From Aureococcus anophagefferens (lineage: Eukaryota; Sar; Pelagophyceae; Pelagomonadales; Pelagomonadaceae): a DNA stretch of 64,000 nt. The stretch spans positions 254,481-318,480 of the forward strand of contig NW_008705571.1 of NCBI RefSeq assembly GCF_000186865.1, given 5' to 3'. Below the pieces are notes generated by a model. That model did no database searches, was not told the origin of the DNA, and saw only the letters and a list, made by a program, of their open reading frames with translations. Positions 30,933-41,291 of this stretch are shown piece by piece. Every line of letters starts with the position of its first letter. Within the stretch, counting starts at the first letter, position 1. The position numbers were made by a program, and so were the translations under genes.

Positions 30933-31350
30933 GGGGGGGGGCGCGCTTTAACTCCGCCTCGTGCGAGATCAGATTAGGGAGAATTGACCGACGGCGTCCC
31001 GACAAGTGTCCCGACTTTGAAATCCTCGAGCCGGTACGCCGGCGCCCGGCGGGTTGAAGTCTTCAGTGAAGCCGACCATCGCCCACAGCGGAGCCTCAAT
31101 TTGCTTCGACGCCGCGCGGCCGCAACTTACTGTGCCGTCCTGCAGCAAACGCGTTGACACCGCTCGCCCTCGCACCGTGCGACACCACTCACCCTCTCTC
31201 GCACCGCACGCGACCCGGGAGGTGCGAAACGGTGCCCGTTTTCCCCGCCCGCGGACGCCCCGAACCCCTACCGGCTGCCGCAACCTTCTTTGCCCCGCGG
31301 CGCTTCGTTCCCCCGACGCCGCCCGACCGCTCGCAGGCGCGACCGCCACG
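30933..31350. other. Intergenic region
   Basis: It contains the 3' flank of the membrane-protein gene and the upstream region of the LeuC-LeuD gene. No RNA gene, repeat or clear promoter element is visible. Confidence 0.5.
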
Positions 31351-33744
31351 ATGATCGCCGCGGTGCTCCTGGCCTCCTGCGCGTCGGCGCTCGTCGCCCC
31401 GGCGTCGCGGCGCGCGGCGCCGCGGACGCGGATGCGCGCCGGGCTCACGCTCTTCGACAAGATCTTCCGGGACCACGTCGTCTCCGAGGACGACGGCGGC
31501 GCGGCGCTCATCTACATCGACCGCCACCTCGTCCACGAGGTGACGAGCCCCCAGGCCTTCGAGGGCCTCCGGCTCGCGGGCCGGCCCGTGCGGCGCCCCG
31601 ACTGCACGCTCGCGACCGTCGACCACAACGTGCCGACGTCGAACCGGGACTCGTTCCACAGCGGCACGGAGAGCGTCGACACGTTCCTCGAGGACGTGGC
31701 GTCGCGGACGCAGGTCCTCGCGCTCGAGGAGAACGTCGCGGATTTCGGCGTCAAGTACTTCGGCATGAGCGACAAGCGGCAGGGCATCGTCCACATCATC
31801 GGCCCCGAGCAGGGCTTCACGCTGCCCGGGACGACCTGCGTCTGCGGCGACTCGCACACGGCGACGCACGGCGCCTTCGGCGCGCTCGCGTTCGGCATCG
31901 GCACGTCCGAGGTCGAGCACGTCCTCGCGACGCAGACGCTGCCCCAGAAGAAGGTGAAGAACATGCTCGTGCGCGTCGACGGCCCGTTGCGGCCCGGCGT
32001 GACGTCCAAGGACATCGTGCTCCACGTCTGCGGCGAGATCGGCACCGCGGGCGGCACGGGCTGCGCGATCGAGTTCGCCGGCGAGGCGATCCGCGGCCTC
32101 ACGATGGAGGGCCGCATGTCCATCTCGAACATGGCCATCGAGGCCGGCGCGCGCGCGGGCCTCATCGCCCCGGACCAGGTCACCTACGACTACCTCGAGG
32201 GCCGGCCCATGTGCCCGACGGGCGCGGAGTGGGACGCGGCCGTCGCATACTGGGACACGCTCGGGAGCGACGCGGACGCGGCCTACGACACGACGGTCAT
32301 CATCGACGCCAAGGACATCGCGCCGACCGTGACCTGGGGCACGTCGCCCCAGGACACGGCGCCCATCACGGCCGTCGTGCCCGACCCCGCGGACGCGGCC
32401 GACGCGCCGCGCAAGGCGGCCATGGAGCGGTCCCTGGCCTACATGGGCCTCGAGCCGGGCACGAAGCTCGCCGACGTGCCCGTGGACATGGTCTTCATCG
32501 GGTCCTGCACGAACGGCCGCATCGAGGACATGCGCGCCGTCGCGGCCGTCGCCGAGGGCCGGAAAGTCGCCGCGAACGTCGAGCGCGCGATGGTCGTCCC
32601 CGGCAGCGGCCTCGTCAAGGAGCAGGCCGAGGCCGAGGGTTTGGACAAGATCCTCGAGGCCGCGGGCTTCGAGTGGCGCGAGCCGGGCTGCTCCATGTGC
32701 CTCGCGATGAACCCGGACAAGCTCAAGCCCCAGGAGCGGTGCGCGTCGACGTCGAACCGCAACTTCGAGGGCCGCCAGGGCAACGGCGGCCGCACGCACC
32801 TCATGTCGCCCATCATGGCCGCCGCCGCCGCCGTGACGGGCACGCTCACGGACGTCCGCGATTTGCTCGGCGACGTCGAGAACGGGTCCTTCGAGGCGCC
32901 GCCCGAGGCCACGCCGACGATCGACGCCTTCTTCGCCGACGCCACGGCCTCGACGGGCCCCCAGATCAACGCCGACGCCACGGCCGGCGGCGGCGACGGC
33001 GACGCGGCCGCGGGCGGCGGCATGACGCCGTTCGTGACGCTCACGGGCCTCGCGGCGCCGCTCGACATCCAGAACATCGACACGGACATGATCATCCCCA
33101 AGGAGTTCCTCAAGACCATCAAGCGCAGCGGCCTCGGCTTCGCGGCCTTCGCGGAGCTGCGCTACGAGAACCCGGACGTCGTCGCGACGGCCGGCACGCC
33201 GGACGTCGCCGTGGACCGCGCGGACTTCGTGCTCAACCAGGCGCCCTGGCAGGGCGCGGCGAACATACTGGTGGCCGGCGACAACTTTGGGTGCGGCTCG
33301 TCGCGCGAGCACGCGCCCTGGTCCATCAACGACATGGGCATCCGGTCGATCATCTCGACGTCGTTCGCCGACATCTTCTACAACAACTGCTTCAAGAACG
33401 GCATGCTCCCCATCATCCTCCCCCGCGACGCCGTCGAGGACCTCCTCGACGCCGCCGCCAAGTGCGAGCAGCTCACCGTCGACCTCCCGTCGCAGACGGT
33501 GTCGCGCGCGGACGGCACGGGCGCGACGTACTCGTTCGACGTCGACCCCTTCCGCAAGAACAACCTCCTCAAGGGCCTCGACGACATCGGCCTCACCATC
33601 GCCAACAACGCCGACGACATCGCCAAGTTCGAGGACAAACGCTCCCGCGTCTGGCCCTGGCTCGACGGCGCGACGACGCGCGTGCCGGACAACATGCCCG
33701 TGCCGCTCGCCGCGTCCGCGCAGGAGCTCCAGGCCAGCCGGTGA
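31351..33744 (+). CDS. leuCD: 3-isopropylmalate dehydratase, fused LeuC-LeuD, plastid-targeted
   Basis: 797 aa from [13 protein letters not shown]; upstream codons in frame lack this leader. The enzyme isomerises 2- to 3-isopropylmalate in leucine synthesis and needs a 4Fe-4S cluster. The cluster ligands are visible: C386 in GSCTNGR and C447/C450 in CSMC. The large subunit spans ~30-520 ([19 protein letters not shown]). A Gly/Ala linker (~540-560) joins it to the small subunit (~560-790) with [10 protein letters not shown] and [15 protein letters not shown]. The N-terminus is a signal peptide followed by ASALVAP, a variant of the stramenopile ASAFAP plastid cleavage motif. The C-L-D order equals the fungal LEU1 fusion. 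Confidence 0.93.
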   Translation: MIAAVLLASCASALVAPASRRAAPRTRMRAGLTLFDKIFRDHVVSEDDGGAALIYIDRHLVHEVTSPQAFEGLRLAGRPVRRPDCTLATVDHNVPTSNRDSFHSGTESVDTFLEDVASRTQVLALEENVADFGVKYFGMSDKRQGIVHIIGPEQGFTLPGTTCVCGDSHTATHGAFGALAFGIGTSEVEHVLATQTLPQKKVKNMLVRVDGPLRPGVTSKDIVLHVCGEIGTAGGTGCAIEFAGEAIRGLTMEGRMSISNMAIEAGARAGLIAPDQVTYDYLEGRPMCPTGAEWDAAVAYWDTLGSDADAAYDTTVIIDAKDIAPTVTWGTSPQDTAPITAVVPDPADAADAPRKAAMERSLAYMGLEPGTKLADVPVDMVFIGSCTNGRIEDMRAVAAVAEGRKVAANVERAMVVPGSGLVKEQAEAEGLDKILEAAGFEWREPGCSMCLAMNPDKLKPQERCASTSNRNFEGRQGNGGRTHLMSPIMAAAAAVTGTLTDVRDLLGDVENGSFEAPPEATPTIDAFFADATASTGPQINADATAGGGDGDAAAGGGMTPFVTLTGLAAPLDIQNIDTDMIIPKEFLKTIKRSGLGFAAFAELRYENPDVVATAGTPDVAVDRADFVLNQAPWQGAANILVAGDNFGCGSSREHAPWSINDMGIRSIISTSFADIFYNNCFKNGMLPIILPRDAVEDLLDAAAKCEQLTVDLPSQTVSRADGTGATYSFDVDPFRKNNLLKGLDDIGLTIANNADDIAKFEDKRSRVWPWLDGATTRVPDNMPVPLAASAQELQASR

Positions 33745-33810
33745 GCCGGGCCCGCCCCGTCCGCCGCCCCGAAGGCGCGCGGTATACATACACGCCAGCG
33801 ACCGCCGTTG

Positions 33811-34431
33811 TTACTCGTCCTCGTCCTCGACCTTGGGCAGGCCCGACAGGTCGGGCGCGACGCGCTCGTAGGGCTTCGCGTCCGCGTCGTTGTTGAACTT
33901 CTGGCCCACGACCTTCTTCTGCTTCTTCAGCCGCTCGTAGTCCGGGTAGCGCACGAGGATGAACTCGCCGCTCTGCTTCTCCACGGGCACGTAGCGCGAG
34001 AAGGGCCCGAACTCGCCCGACTGCGAATTCGCAAACATCTCGAGGTCGACTTGGCGCTTGTTCTTCGCCGCGTTGTCCTCGGTCTGCTTCCGCAGCCGGA
34101 GCACGAGGGGCGACTCCTCGTCGATCATGCCCGCCTTGGCCTCGGCGGCCTTGCGCGCGCCCGCGAGCGCGCCCGCCTGCTCCTCGGCCGCCGTCTTGTC
34201 GATTTGAGGCGGCGCGGCGCCGCTGCACGCGCCCAGGATCCCTCGCCGCCCGCAGCCCGACTCGCTGAAGAGCTCCGTCTTGTAGTCGGACAGCGCCGCC
34301 GAGGCAGCGCGCGGCATCGCGAGCGACGCCGCGGCGCCGGCGACGAAGCGGCGGCGGCTGGTTTGTGGGCGTGTTGTTGCCGGTTCGAGCGCGCAAACGC
34401 TTGCGAACAAGATCAGCGTTCTGCGCATCAT
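33811..34431 (-). CDS. Putative thylakoid-lumen protein (Tat signal)
   Basis: 206 aa from MMRRTLILFASVCAL, an ER signal peptide. It is followed by SRRRFVAGAAASLAMPRAASA, a twin-arginine lumen signal with an AxA cleavage site, so the mature ~155-aa protein probably acts in the thylakoid lumen. It has paired Cys (SGCGRRGILGACSG), a helical charged stretch and a conserved-looking block FGPFSRYVPVEKQSGEFILV. No family recognised; a photosystem accessory role is only a guess. It is convergent with the LeuC-LeuD gene (66 bp) and divergent from the dioxygenase/PLP gene (133 bp). Confidence 0.65.
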   Translation of the reverse strand: MMRRTLILFASVCALEPATTRPQTSRRRFVAGAAASLAMPRAASAALSDYKTELFSESGCGRRGILGACSGAAPPQIDKTAAEEQAGALAGARKAAEAKAGMIDEESPLVLRLRKQTEDNAAKNKRQVDLEMFANSQSGEFGPFSRYVPVEKQSGEFILVRYPDYERLKKQKKVVGQKFNNDADAKPYERVAPDLSGLPKVEDEDE

Positions 34432-34564
34432 GTTTTTTTGCACGCGTCGCTGCTGCTGCAGCGGAAGGCAGAGGTGCGCTGGCGGGCGACGGCGCGACGA
34501 CGATGACGACGGTGGTGGCGAACTGCAATCACACCAGTGTGCACTGCACAAACCGGTGCAGACG
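34432..34564. promoter_or_regulatory. Compact divergent promoter region
   Basis: Only 133 bp separate the start of a lumen-type protein gene (minus) from that of the dioxygenase/PLP fusion (plus). A short palindrome-like CACACCAGTGTGCACTG lies near 34540. No TATA box is clear. Confidence 0.35.
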
Positions 34565-36733
34565 ATGGCGCTCCCAAACGTGCTGAAAAGCGCGGCCTTG
34601 CGCGGCTTCCGACGCAGCATATACCTCCGGCGCGCGGCGCCGTTCTCGGCCAACGCCGTCGCGGAAGAGGCCGCGCCGCCGTACGTCCTGCTCCCGCAGG
34701 ACGACGCGTCGCCGGCGCGCGTCGCCTCCCTGCTCGACGCGCATGGGTTGGTCGTCATCCACGACCTGGTGCGCGGCGATGCTCTGGAACACTTCTCGTC
34801 GTCGCTGCGCGAGCACACGTCCGAGGTCCTCGCGGACTGCGAGGGCGTGCCGCTGGGCGTGGGCTCCGCGCGGTCGTTCGAGGAAGTCGTGCTCCGGTCG
34901 CCCGGGCGCTACGACGTGCCGCACGACTTCGCGGCGCTGGAGAAGCACGGCGCGCTGGACCGCGTCGAAGCGCTCGCGCGCGCCGCGCTGGGCGACGACT
35001 GCGAGCGCGCCTTCTGCGGGACCGTGCTCGCGCGGCCCGGGTCGCCGGCGCAGGAATGGCACGCGGACTCGCTCCACGAGTCCGAGGCGGAGCGGCCGGC
35101 GCAGCTGCTCAACGTGCTCGTGGCCCTCGACGACATCACGGTGCCCATGGGGCCCACGGAGCTCCTGCCGGGGTCCCACCAGCGGACGAACCACCGCGCG
35201 GAGGCGCGGCGGGAGAGGCCGCGCTTCGACGAGGCCATCGTCTACCAGCACGCGAGCCACGGCCCGGCGCTGCTGGGCATGGACGCGGGGGCCGTCTTCC
35301 GGGCCGTCGTGCCCCGGGGCGGCGGCGTCATCTTCGACGACCGCATCCTGCACCGGGGCGGCGCGAACGCGTCGGCCGACGACCGCTGGGTCGGCTACTT
35401 GAGCTATTTGCGCCGGGGCTTCTCCGCGGACACGCACTTCGAGGCCTTCCGGCGCCTGCGCGACCTCGTCGCCGCGGCGCCGGACGTCCCGACCGTGCGC
35501 GCGGAGTTCCCGGGCTTGGCGGCCGTCGGCGAGAACGCGCTTTTGGACGGCGCGTCGGGCAGCCAGGTCCACGCGTCCGTGCTCGACGCCGTGCGCGAGG
35601 CCTTGGTCTTCGCCGCCGCGAACCTCGGCGGCGCCTACCCGTCGTCGGCGAAGGTGCTGGACACGGTCGTGGCCGCGCGCGCGGCCGCGGCGGACCTCTT
35701 CGGCTGCGAGCCCGCGGAGGTCGTCTTCGGCAACAACGCGACGTCGCTCGTGCTGCGCGCGTCGCGGGCGCTGGCGCGGACCTGGGACGCCGGCGACAAC
35801 ATCGTGCTGTCGTCGCTGGACCACGACTGCAACGCGGGGCCCTGGGCTTGGGCCGCGCGCGACGCGGGCGTTCGGGTGCGGTGGATCCCCGTCAAGGGCG
35901 ACGGCTGCCTCGACGTCGACGCGCTCGAGGCGCTCGTCGACGCGCGCACGCGCCTCGTCGCCTGCGGCTACGCGAGCAACGGCCTGGGCTCCGTCACGGA
36001 CGTGTCGCGCGTCTGCGGCGTCGCGCGAAGAGCCGGCGCGGTCTCGTTCGTCGACGCGGTGCACTACGCGCCCCACGGCCTCGTCGACGTCGACATCGTC
36101 GGCTGCGACTTCCTCGTGCTGAGCCCCTACAAGTTCTTCGGCCCCCACTGCGGCGCGCTCTTCGGGCGGCGCGAATTACTGGAAGCGCTCGAGCCCGCGA
36201 AGCTCCGCGTCGCGGACGGCGGCCTCCCGAGCGACGCCAACTGCCACATGTCCAAGTGGGAGGTCGGCACGCAGAACTTCGAGGCGCTGGCCGGCACGAC
36301 GGCGGCCGTCGACTACCTCGCGTCGCTCGGCGACCGCTTCGGCGGGCTCGCGGCCGGCGGCCGGACGCGCCGCGAGCGGCTCGTCGCGGGGTTCGGCGCC
36401 ATCGCGCGCCACGAGCACGTGTTGAAGCGGCGCTTCCTCGCCGGCGCGGCGAAGGTCCCGGGCCTCGTCGTCCACGGCGTCGCGGACCTCGGGAGGCTGG
36501 ACGAACGGACGTGTACGTTCGCGGTGACCAAGGCCGGCGTCGACCCGGAGCGGCTCACGGCGGCGCTCGTCGACGATCACGGCGTCTACTGCACCTACGG
36601 CAACCACTACTGCACGTTCTGGGACGACCTCGGCCTCGACAACGCGACGGGCGCGACGCGGCTCGGGTTCCTCCACTACAACACGGCCGGCGACGTCGAC
36701 AAGGCCCTCGCCGCGCTCGCGGCGGTCGAGTAA
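34565..36733 (+). CDS. PhyH-type dioxygenase fused to cysteine-desulfurase-like PLP enzyme
   Basis: 722 aa from MALPNVLKSAALRGFRR, a basic amphipathic leader that fits a mitochondrial presequence. Residues ~40-310 form a phytanoyl-CoA-hydroxylase-family Fe(II)/2-oxoglutarate dioxygenase. The metal triad is visible as H166-x-D168 (WHADS) and H263 (ILHRGG). Residues ~320-722 form a class V aminotransferase of the cysteine-desulfurase-like (VC1184-like) group, with FVDAVHYAPHG and the PLP lysine K523 in SPYKFFGPH. The catalytic Cys loop of true desulfurases is not obvious. Both halves appear intact, suggesting sequential chemistry on one substrate, which is unknown. The frame is continuous with no intron between domains. 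Confidence 0.82.
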   Translation: MALPNVLKSAALRGFRRSIYLRRAAPFSANAVAEEAAPPYVLLPQDDASPARVASLLDAHGLVVIHDLVRGDALEHFSSSLREHTSEVLADCEGVPLGVGSARSFEEVVLRSPGRYDVPHDFAALEKHGALDRVEALARAALGDDCERAFCGTVLARPGSPAQEWHADSLHESEAERPAQLLNVLVALDDITVPMGPTELLPGSHQRTNHRAEARRERPRFDEAIVYQHASHGPALLGMDAGAVFRAVVPRGGGVIFDDRILHRGGANASADDRWVGYLSYLRRGFSADTHFEAFRRLRDLVAAAPDVPTVRAEFPGLAAVGENALLDGASGSQVHASVLDAVREALVFAAANLGGAYPSSAKVLDTVVAARAAAADLFGCEPAEVVFGNNATSLVLRASRALARTWDAGDNIVLSSLDHDCNAGPWAWAARDAGVRVRWIPVKGDGCLDVDALEALVDARTRLVACGYASNGLGSVTDVSRVCGVARRAGAVSFVDAVHYAPHGLVDVDIVGCDFLVLSPYKFFGPHCGALFGRRELLEALEPAKLRVADGGLPSDANCHMSKWEVGTQNFEALAGTTAAVDYLASLGDRFGGLAAGGRTRRERLVAGFGAIARHEHVLKRRFLAGAAKVPGLVVHGVADLGRLDERTCTFAVTKAGVDPERLTAALVDDHGVYCTYGNHYCTFWDDLGLDNATGATRLGFLHYNTAGDVDKALAALAAVE

Positions 36734-36759
36734 ACGGAAATTTCGGGACTTTCGTTACT

Positions 36760-39700
36760 TCAGGGGCCCTCGGTGATCTCGTCCTCGCCGTCGAGGTCCG
36801 GGACGAGCGCGCCGCGCGCGCGCGCGAGGACCGCGTCGAGCTCGCCGAGGTCGAGGTCCTTGGGCTCCGACGAGTCCGCGAAGTCGCGGAGGAGCGCGTC
36901 GTCGCCCGATTCGGCGGCGACGTCGGCGGCGTAGTCCGCCGTCTCCGGCGCGTCGAGCGCGTCGTCGAGGTCCGGGAAGAAGTCGTCGGTCTTGTCCGCG
37001 AGGAGCTCGTCGACGTCCGTCGCTTCCGCCGGGCGCGGCGCGCCGAGCTCCGGCACGCCCGGCACGTCGAGGTCGACGCCGAGGCCGGCGCGCAGGTGCG
37101 CCAGGCTGCGGCGGCTCGCCGGCGCGAGGAGGTCGCCGCCGACGTCGTCCGCGGGCGTGTCGTCCGCGTAGTCGGCCGCGACGCGCTTCGCCTCGGCGAC
37201 GCGCGCGTCGGCCCGCAGCTTCTCGGAAGCCAGATGGATGCGCGCCCCGGCCTCGGCGTCGGCGGCCTTGGCGTCCGCGTGCTGCTTGCGCTTGAGCGCG
37301 GCCTTGGCGCGCGCGGCGCGCTTCCGCATGTCGTCGCGGACGTCCGCGAAGCGGCGCCGCTCGTCGCGCGTCGCGCGGCTCCGCTCCTCGCGCAGCGTCG
37401 CCGCGAGGTCCAACGACCGCGCGTGGGTCGCCACGAGCGCCGCGCGCTTCGCGTCGCGGAGCTCCGCGGCGCCCGCCTCGCGCGCGACGGCCGCCAGCGC
37501 GCCGTGCACGGCCTCCTCGCCCTCCATGCCCTTGGCGTCGTCGTCCGCCGCCGCCGCGCGGAGGATGGCGTCGAGCGCCGCCTCGTGGGCCATCTCCTCC
37601 GCGTCGCCGAGCTGGCGCGCCTCCGCGAGCGCCGCGGCGTCGCGCGCCGCCGCCGCGGCGCGGAGCCGCGCCGCGCGGTCCGCCGCCTCGCCCGCGCGCG
37701 CGCCCGCGAAGGCGTCGGCGGCGTCGCGCGCGCGCTGGACGCCCTCGGCGGCGTCCAAGATGGCCTGCTTGGACGCGAGGCGCTGGTCCCGGCGCCGCGC
37801 GCCGTCGGCCTCGGCGTTCGCGAGCCGCGCCGCGCGGCGCCGCTCGACGGCCGCGAGGCCCGCGTCGCGCCTGAGCGTCGCCTCGAGGAAGGCGCGCTCG
37901 GCGGCCCGGCGGCTCCGCGCCGACTCCTCGAGCGCCGCCGCGTGCTCCTCGTCCTCGGCGAGGCGCCGCGCGTCCGCGTCGAGCTTCGCGTCTTCCGCCT
38001 GCAACCGCAGCGCCGACGCGCGCGCCGCGAGCGCGGCGCGCGTCGCCTGGGACGCCACGTCGTCCCTCAATTCCTTGGCGTCGGCCTCGCGCTCCAGCGC
38101 GTCCTTCATCGTCGCGACGCGGTGCGCCGCCTCGGCCTCGAGCTGCGCGAGCTGCTCGCGCTCCGCGGCGTCCGCGAGTTCCCTTTCCAGCTTCGCCTCG
38201 GCTTGCCGCGCGACCTCCTCCGCGCGCTGCGCCGACTCGGCGCGGCGCTGGGCGGCGAAGTCGAGGGCATCGCGGGCGCGCTTCTCGGCGCGTTCCACGG
38301 CGGCGAGGCGCCGGTTCCGCAGCGCCGCGCGCGCGTTCGCCTCGTCTCGATCCCGCCGCGCGTCCGCGTCGCGCGCGCGCCGCGCGGCCGCCTCCTCGGC
38401 TAAAGCCGCCGCGGCCTGCTTCGCCGCGAGGCCGTGGGCGGCGTCGGCGGCGCGCTCGGCGGCGAGGGCCGCCGCGACCTCGAGCTCGCGCGCGTCGCGC
38501 GCGGCGGCCGCCTCGAGCGCGATGCGCTCGCGCTCGCGCCGCGCGAAGTCGACGGCGCGCCGCGGGTAGTAGGCGATGGCCGGGTAGGCCGCGTCCTTGG
38601 GCAACGGGAAGGGGAAGCGGTCGTAGGACTCGAGCGCGTCGACGGCGATGGCGCCGAGGCCGCGCGCGAGCGCGGGCGACGCGGCGGCCGCCGCGTCCGC
38701 GCCGTCGTCGGGCACGCCGCGCGCGAGCTTGGCGAGGCGCGCGTCGGCGCGCACGACCGCGCCGAGCTTCTTGAGGGCCGTGGTCACGGACGCCTCGGGC
38801 GCCGCGAGGGGCGCGCGCAGGAACCGCGCGACGTCCGCGGCCGTCGCGCACCCGAGGAGCGACGCGCGCGCGACCTTGGCCACGGCCAGGGGCGCCAGGA
38901 AGAGGGACTCGGGCGCCTCCGGCGCGGAGAACAAAGCGTCCCAGACGCGGAGCCAGTGGCGCTTCGGCAGCACCTCGCTGAGCATGCTCCGCAGCATCGG
39001 CCACGCCCACGCCGTCGCGGAAGCGCCGACGTCCCGGAAGTGCGCGGCGAGCTCCGGGTCCACGGTCCCGAGGGCGTCGTCGAGGGCCTGGAGCATGGGC
39101 AACGGCGGCTCGGGCCAGCAGGCGAGCCAGCCCCGGGCCCAGCGGCCCAGCACGCAGACGAGCGCCTCGAAGGCGCAGAGCGCGTCGCCGCCGAAGACGA
39201 CGACGAAGGGGTAGGCCGCGTGGGCGAGCCACTCGGCGCCGGCGAGCGCCGGGCACCAGCGCGCCAGCGCGCCGCAGACGCGCACGAGCGTCCGCGTCGT
39301 CCGCGAGTCCGCGACGTCGCGCGTCGCCGCGCGCGCGAGCTCGGCGGCCGCGTGCGCGGCGTCGCCGGGGTCCGACGCGGCCTCGACGCCGTCGGCGAGC
39401 TCGTCGAACTCGGGCTGCTTCTCCGGGAGCTTCAGCAGGAAGCGCCAGATGAGGGGCCGGTACTTGGCCGGGTACTCGCCGTTCTCGCTGAGCAGGTGCC
39501 GCAGCCGCCGGTCGCTGAGCCACGTGTTCTCGCCGGGCACGAGGCGCCGCACGCGGTGGAGCGGCGCGGGGCCCGTGCGGCCGAGGCGGCCCGTCGCCCG
39601 CGGCGCGGCGCCCCGCGGCGCCGGGGCGCCGCCGCCGCCGCGCGCGAACGCGGCGCCGGGCCCGCCGCGGTGGACGCGCGGCGCCGCGGCCGCCGCGGCG

Positions 39701-41115
39701 CCGCCGTCGGCCGCGCCGGCGCCCGGCTCCGTCTCCCAGGCGATCTGGACCCGCGGCGGCTGGGGCACGGCGACGTCGACGACGCCGTCGCCCCGGGGCA
39801 CCGCGGCCGCCGCGCCGTGGCCGAGGCCGCGGCCGCCCCAGGCCCGCGCGCCCGGCGCGTCCGCGGGCCGGCGCTTCGTGAGCGCCGTGCGCGTCGGCCG
39901 CCCCGTGATGGGCGACCGCGTGGCCGGCGGCGCGTTGCCGTCGGCGTTCTCGTCGCCCTCGTCCCAGTCGCCGACGGCCTCGCGGTAGCGGCGCGGCGCG
40001 CGCTGCTCGAGCGGCACGGGCTCGTAGCCGCCCGCGCGCTCGCGCTCGAGCACCGCGCGGCGCCGCGCGGCGACGAGGTCCACGAGCAGCAGGCAGCCGT
40101 CGGACGTCGCGACGCACATGGACCGGCCGCCGCGGTCGACGCAGAAGCCGATGGCGGCCGCGGCCGCGCGCGGCGCGACGTCGAACGCGCACGTCGCGTC
40201 GCGGCCGCCGAGCGCGAGCGCGAGGACGCGGCCGTCGTCGCAGAGCAAGAGGAGCTCGTCGGCGCGCTTCCACTCGACGCGCACGGCGTGGCTCGCGCCG
40301 GGGGGCAGCCGGGACACGCGCTGGAGGCACTCGCGGCCGACGCTCCACTCGTAGAGCGCCGCGCCCGCGGCCGCCGCGCGCGCGCCCCCGGGCCGGAAGG
40401 CCAGGGCCCGCAGCCGAAAGGCCGGGCCGGCGTCCTCGGCGGGCGCGCTCAGCCGCTCGCGGAACTCGAGCGTCGCGAGGTCGACGACGGCGACGGAGCC
40501 GTCGCGGCCGAGGAGCGCGACCTTCTCGCCCGGCCGCGACGGCCCGTCGTCGACGAACCGCGCCTCGACGATGTCGAGGCCCCGGGGCTTGGGCACCTCC
40601 TTCATGCGCGCCCAGGACCCGGACGCGGACCGCGCGTCCCAGAGCCACGCGTGGTCCCGCGACGCGGACACGACGAGCGGCTCGCTTCCGTGCGCGTCGA
40701 GGCTCGCGATGGGGCCCGCGCGGTGCGCGCCGTGGATCGTCGCCTCGACGTCGCCCGTCGCCACGTCGACGGCGACGAGCGCCGGCGCCTTGGGCGCCAC
40801 GAGGGCGCAGGCCACCGTCGACGGCGTCGCCCAGCACAGCGCGGACACCTGCGCGCCGAACGTGTGCGCGCGCCGCCACGAGTTCCGCGACACGTCGACG
40901 ACGACGAGGCACCCGCGCTCGTCGACGGCGGCGACGACGGAGCTCGACGGCTCCATGGCCACGGACGTGAACCGCAGCCGCAGCGTCGACGACGCGCGCA
41001 CGGGGCGATTGCGAACCGTGCAGACGACGCCCTCGTGGGTCATGATCGGCGGCTTGCCCGTCACCCAGAGCCGCCCGCGCGTCACGCTGTCGCTGAGGGT
41101 GGCGACGGAGGCCAT
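36760..41115 (-). CDS. TBC1D31: TBC1D31 (WDR67)-like centriolar protein
   Basis: 1451 aa from MASVATLSDS; an ATG 11 codons upstream (41148) is an alternative. Order: a WD40-type propeller (~20-400, e.g. SASRDHAWLWDARS), a disordered linker, a TBC domain (~540-765, EYPAKYRPLIWRFLLKLPEK), a conserved SYDRFPFPLP..YPAIAYYPR block (~830), a very long Ala/Arg/Glu coiled coil (~850-1300) and an acidic tail. This order is that of TBC1D31, a centriolar-satellite protein. The TBC lacks the catalytic IxxDxxR and YxQ fingers, as in the family, so GAP activity is unlikely. It implies that the lineage keeps centriole or cilium genes. Confidence 0.8.
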   Translation of the reverse strand: MASVATLSDSVTRGRLWVTGKPPIMTHEGVVCTVRNRPVRASSTLRLRFTSVAMEPSSSVVAAVDERGCLVVVDVSRNSWRRAHTFGAQVSALCWATPSTVACALVAPKAPALVAVDVATGDVEATIHGAHRAGPIASLDAHGSEPLVVSASRDHAWLWDARSASGSWARMKEVPKPRGLDIVEARFVDDGPSRPGEKVALLGRDGSVAVVDLATLEFRERLSAPAEDAGPAFRLRALAFRPGGARAAAAGAALYEWSVGRECLQRVSRLPPGASHAVRVEWKRADELLLLCDDGRVLALALGGRDATCAFDVAPRAAAAAIGFCVDRGGRSMCVATSDGCLLLVDLVAARRRAVLERERAGGYEPVPLEQRAPRRYREAVGDWDEGDENADGNAPPATRSPITGRPTRTALTKRRPADAPGARAWGGRGLGHGAAAAVPRGDGVVDVAVPQPPRVQIAWETEPGAGAADGGAAAAAAPRVHRGGPGAAFARGGGGAPAPRGAAPRATGRLGRTGPAPLHRVRRLVPGENTWLSDRRLRHLLSENGEYPAKYRPLIWRFLLKLPEKQPEFDELADGVEAASDPGDAAHAAAELARAATRDVADSRTTRTLVRVCGALARWCPALAGAEWLAHAAYPFVVVFGGDALCAFEALVCVLGRWARGWLACWPEPPLPMLQALDDALGTVDPELAAHFRDVGASATAWAWPMLRSMLSEVLPKRHWLRVWDALFSAPEAPESLFLAPLAVAKVARASLLGCATAADVARFLRAPLAAPEASVTTALKKLGAVVRADARLAKLARGVPDDGADAAAAASPALARGLGAIAVDALESYDRFPFPLPKDAAYPAIAYYPRRAVDFARRERERIALEAAAARDARELEVAAALAAERAADAAHGLAAKQAAAALAEEAAARRARDADARRDRDEANARAALRNRRLAAVERAEKRARDALDFAAQRRAESAQRAEEVARQAEAKLERELADAAEREQLAQLEAEAAHRVATMKDALEREADAKELRDDVASQATRAALAARASALRLQAEDAKLDADARRLAEDEEHAAALEESARSRRAAERAFLEATLRRDAGLAAVERRRAARLANAEADGARRRDQRLASKQAILDAAEGVQRARDAADAFAGARAGEAADRAARLRAAAAARDAAALAEARQLGDAEEMAHEAALDAILRAAAADDDAKGMEGEEAVHGALAAVAREAGAAELRDAKRAALVATHARSLDLAATLREERSRATRDERRRFADVRDDMRKRAARAKAALKRKQHADAKAADAEAGARIHLASEKLRADARVAEAKRVAADYADDTPADDVGGDLLAPASRRSLAHLRAGLGVDLDVPGVPELGAPRPAEATDVDELLADKTDDFFPDLDDALDAPETADYAADVAAESGDDALLRDFADSSEPKDLDLGELDAVLARARGALVPDLDGEDEITEGP

Positions 41116-41291
41116 CGCGTTGGTTGGGTGTTGCTGTGTGCGACGCACTACTTAACCGCCATATTCGGCCGATGTTTGGGCTTCGGGTGCGGTAAAGATC
41201 GGGAAACTTCGGCCTGGGCAGGCCTGGGCGCTCATCTGGGCGGCTCGGGCTGGCGCCGCGGATAGTGGACTTGCTCGCGCCGCGCGGCGCG

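Noticed and set aside
31189..33789. 866-codon minus-strand frame opposite LeuC-LeuD
   Set aside because: Antisense shadow of an unambiguous conserved enzyme.
34537..38403. 1288-codon plus-strand frame overlapping the dioxygenase/PLP and TBC1D31 genes
   Set aside because: It crosses two real genes in the wrong frame and is almost all Arg/Ala.
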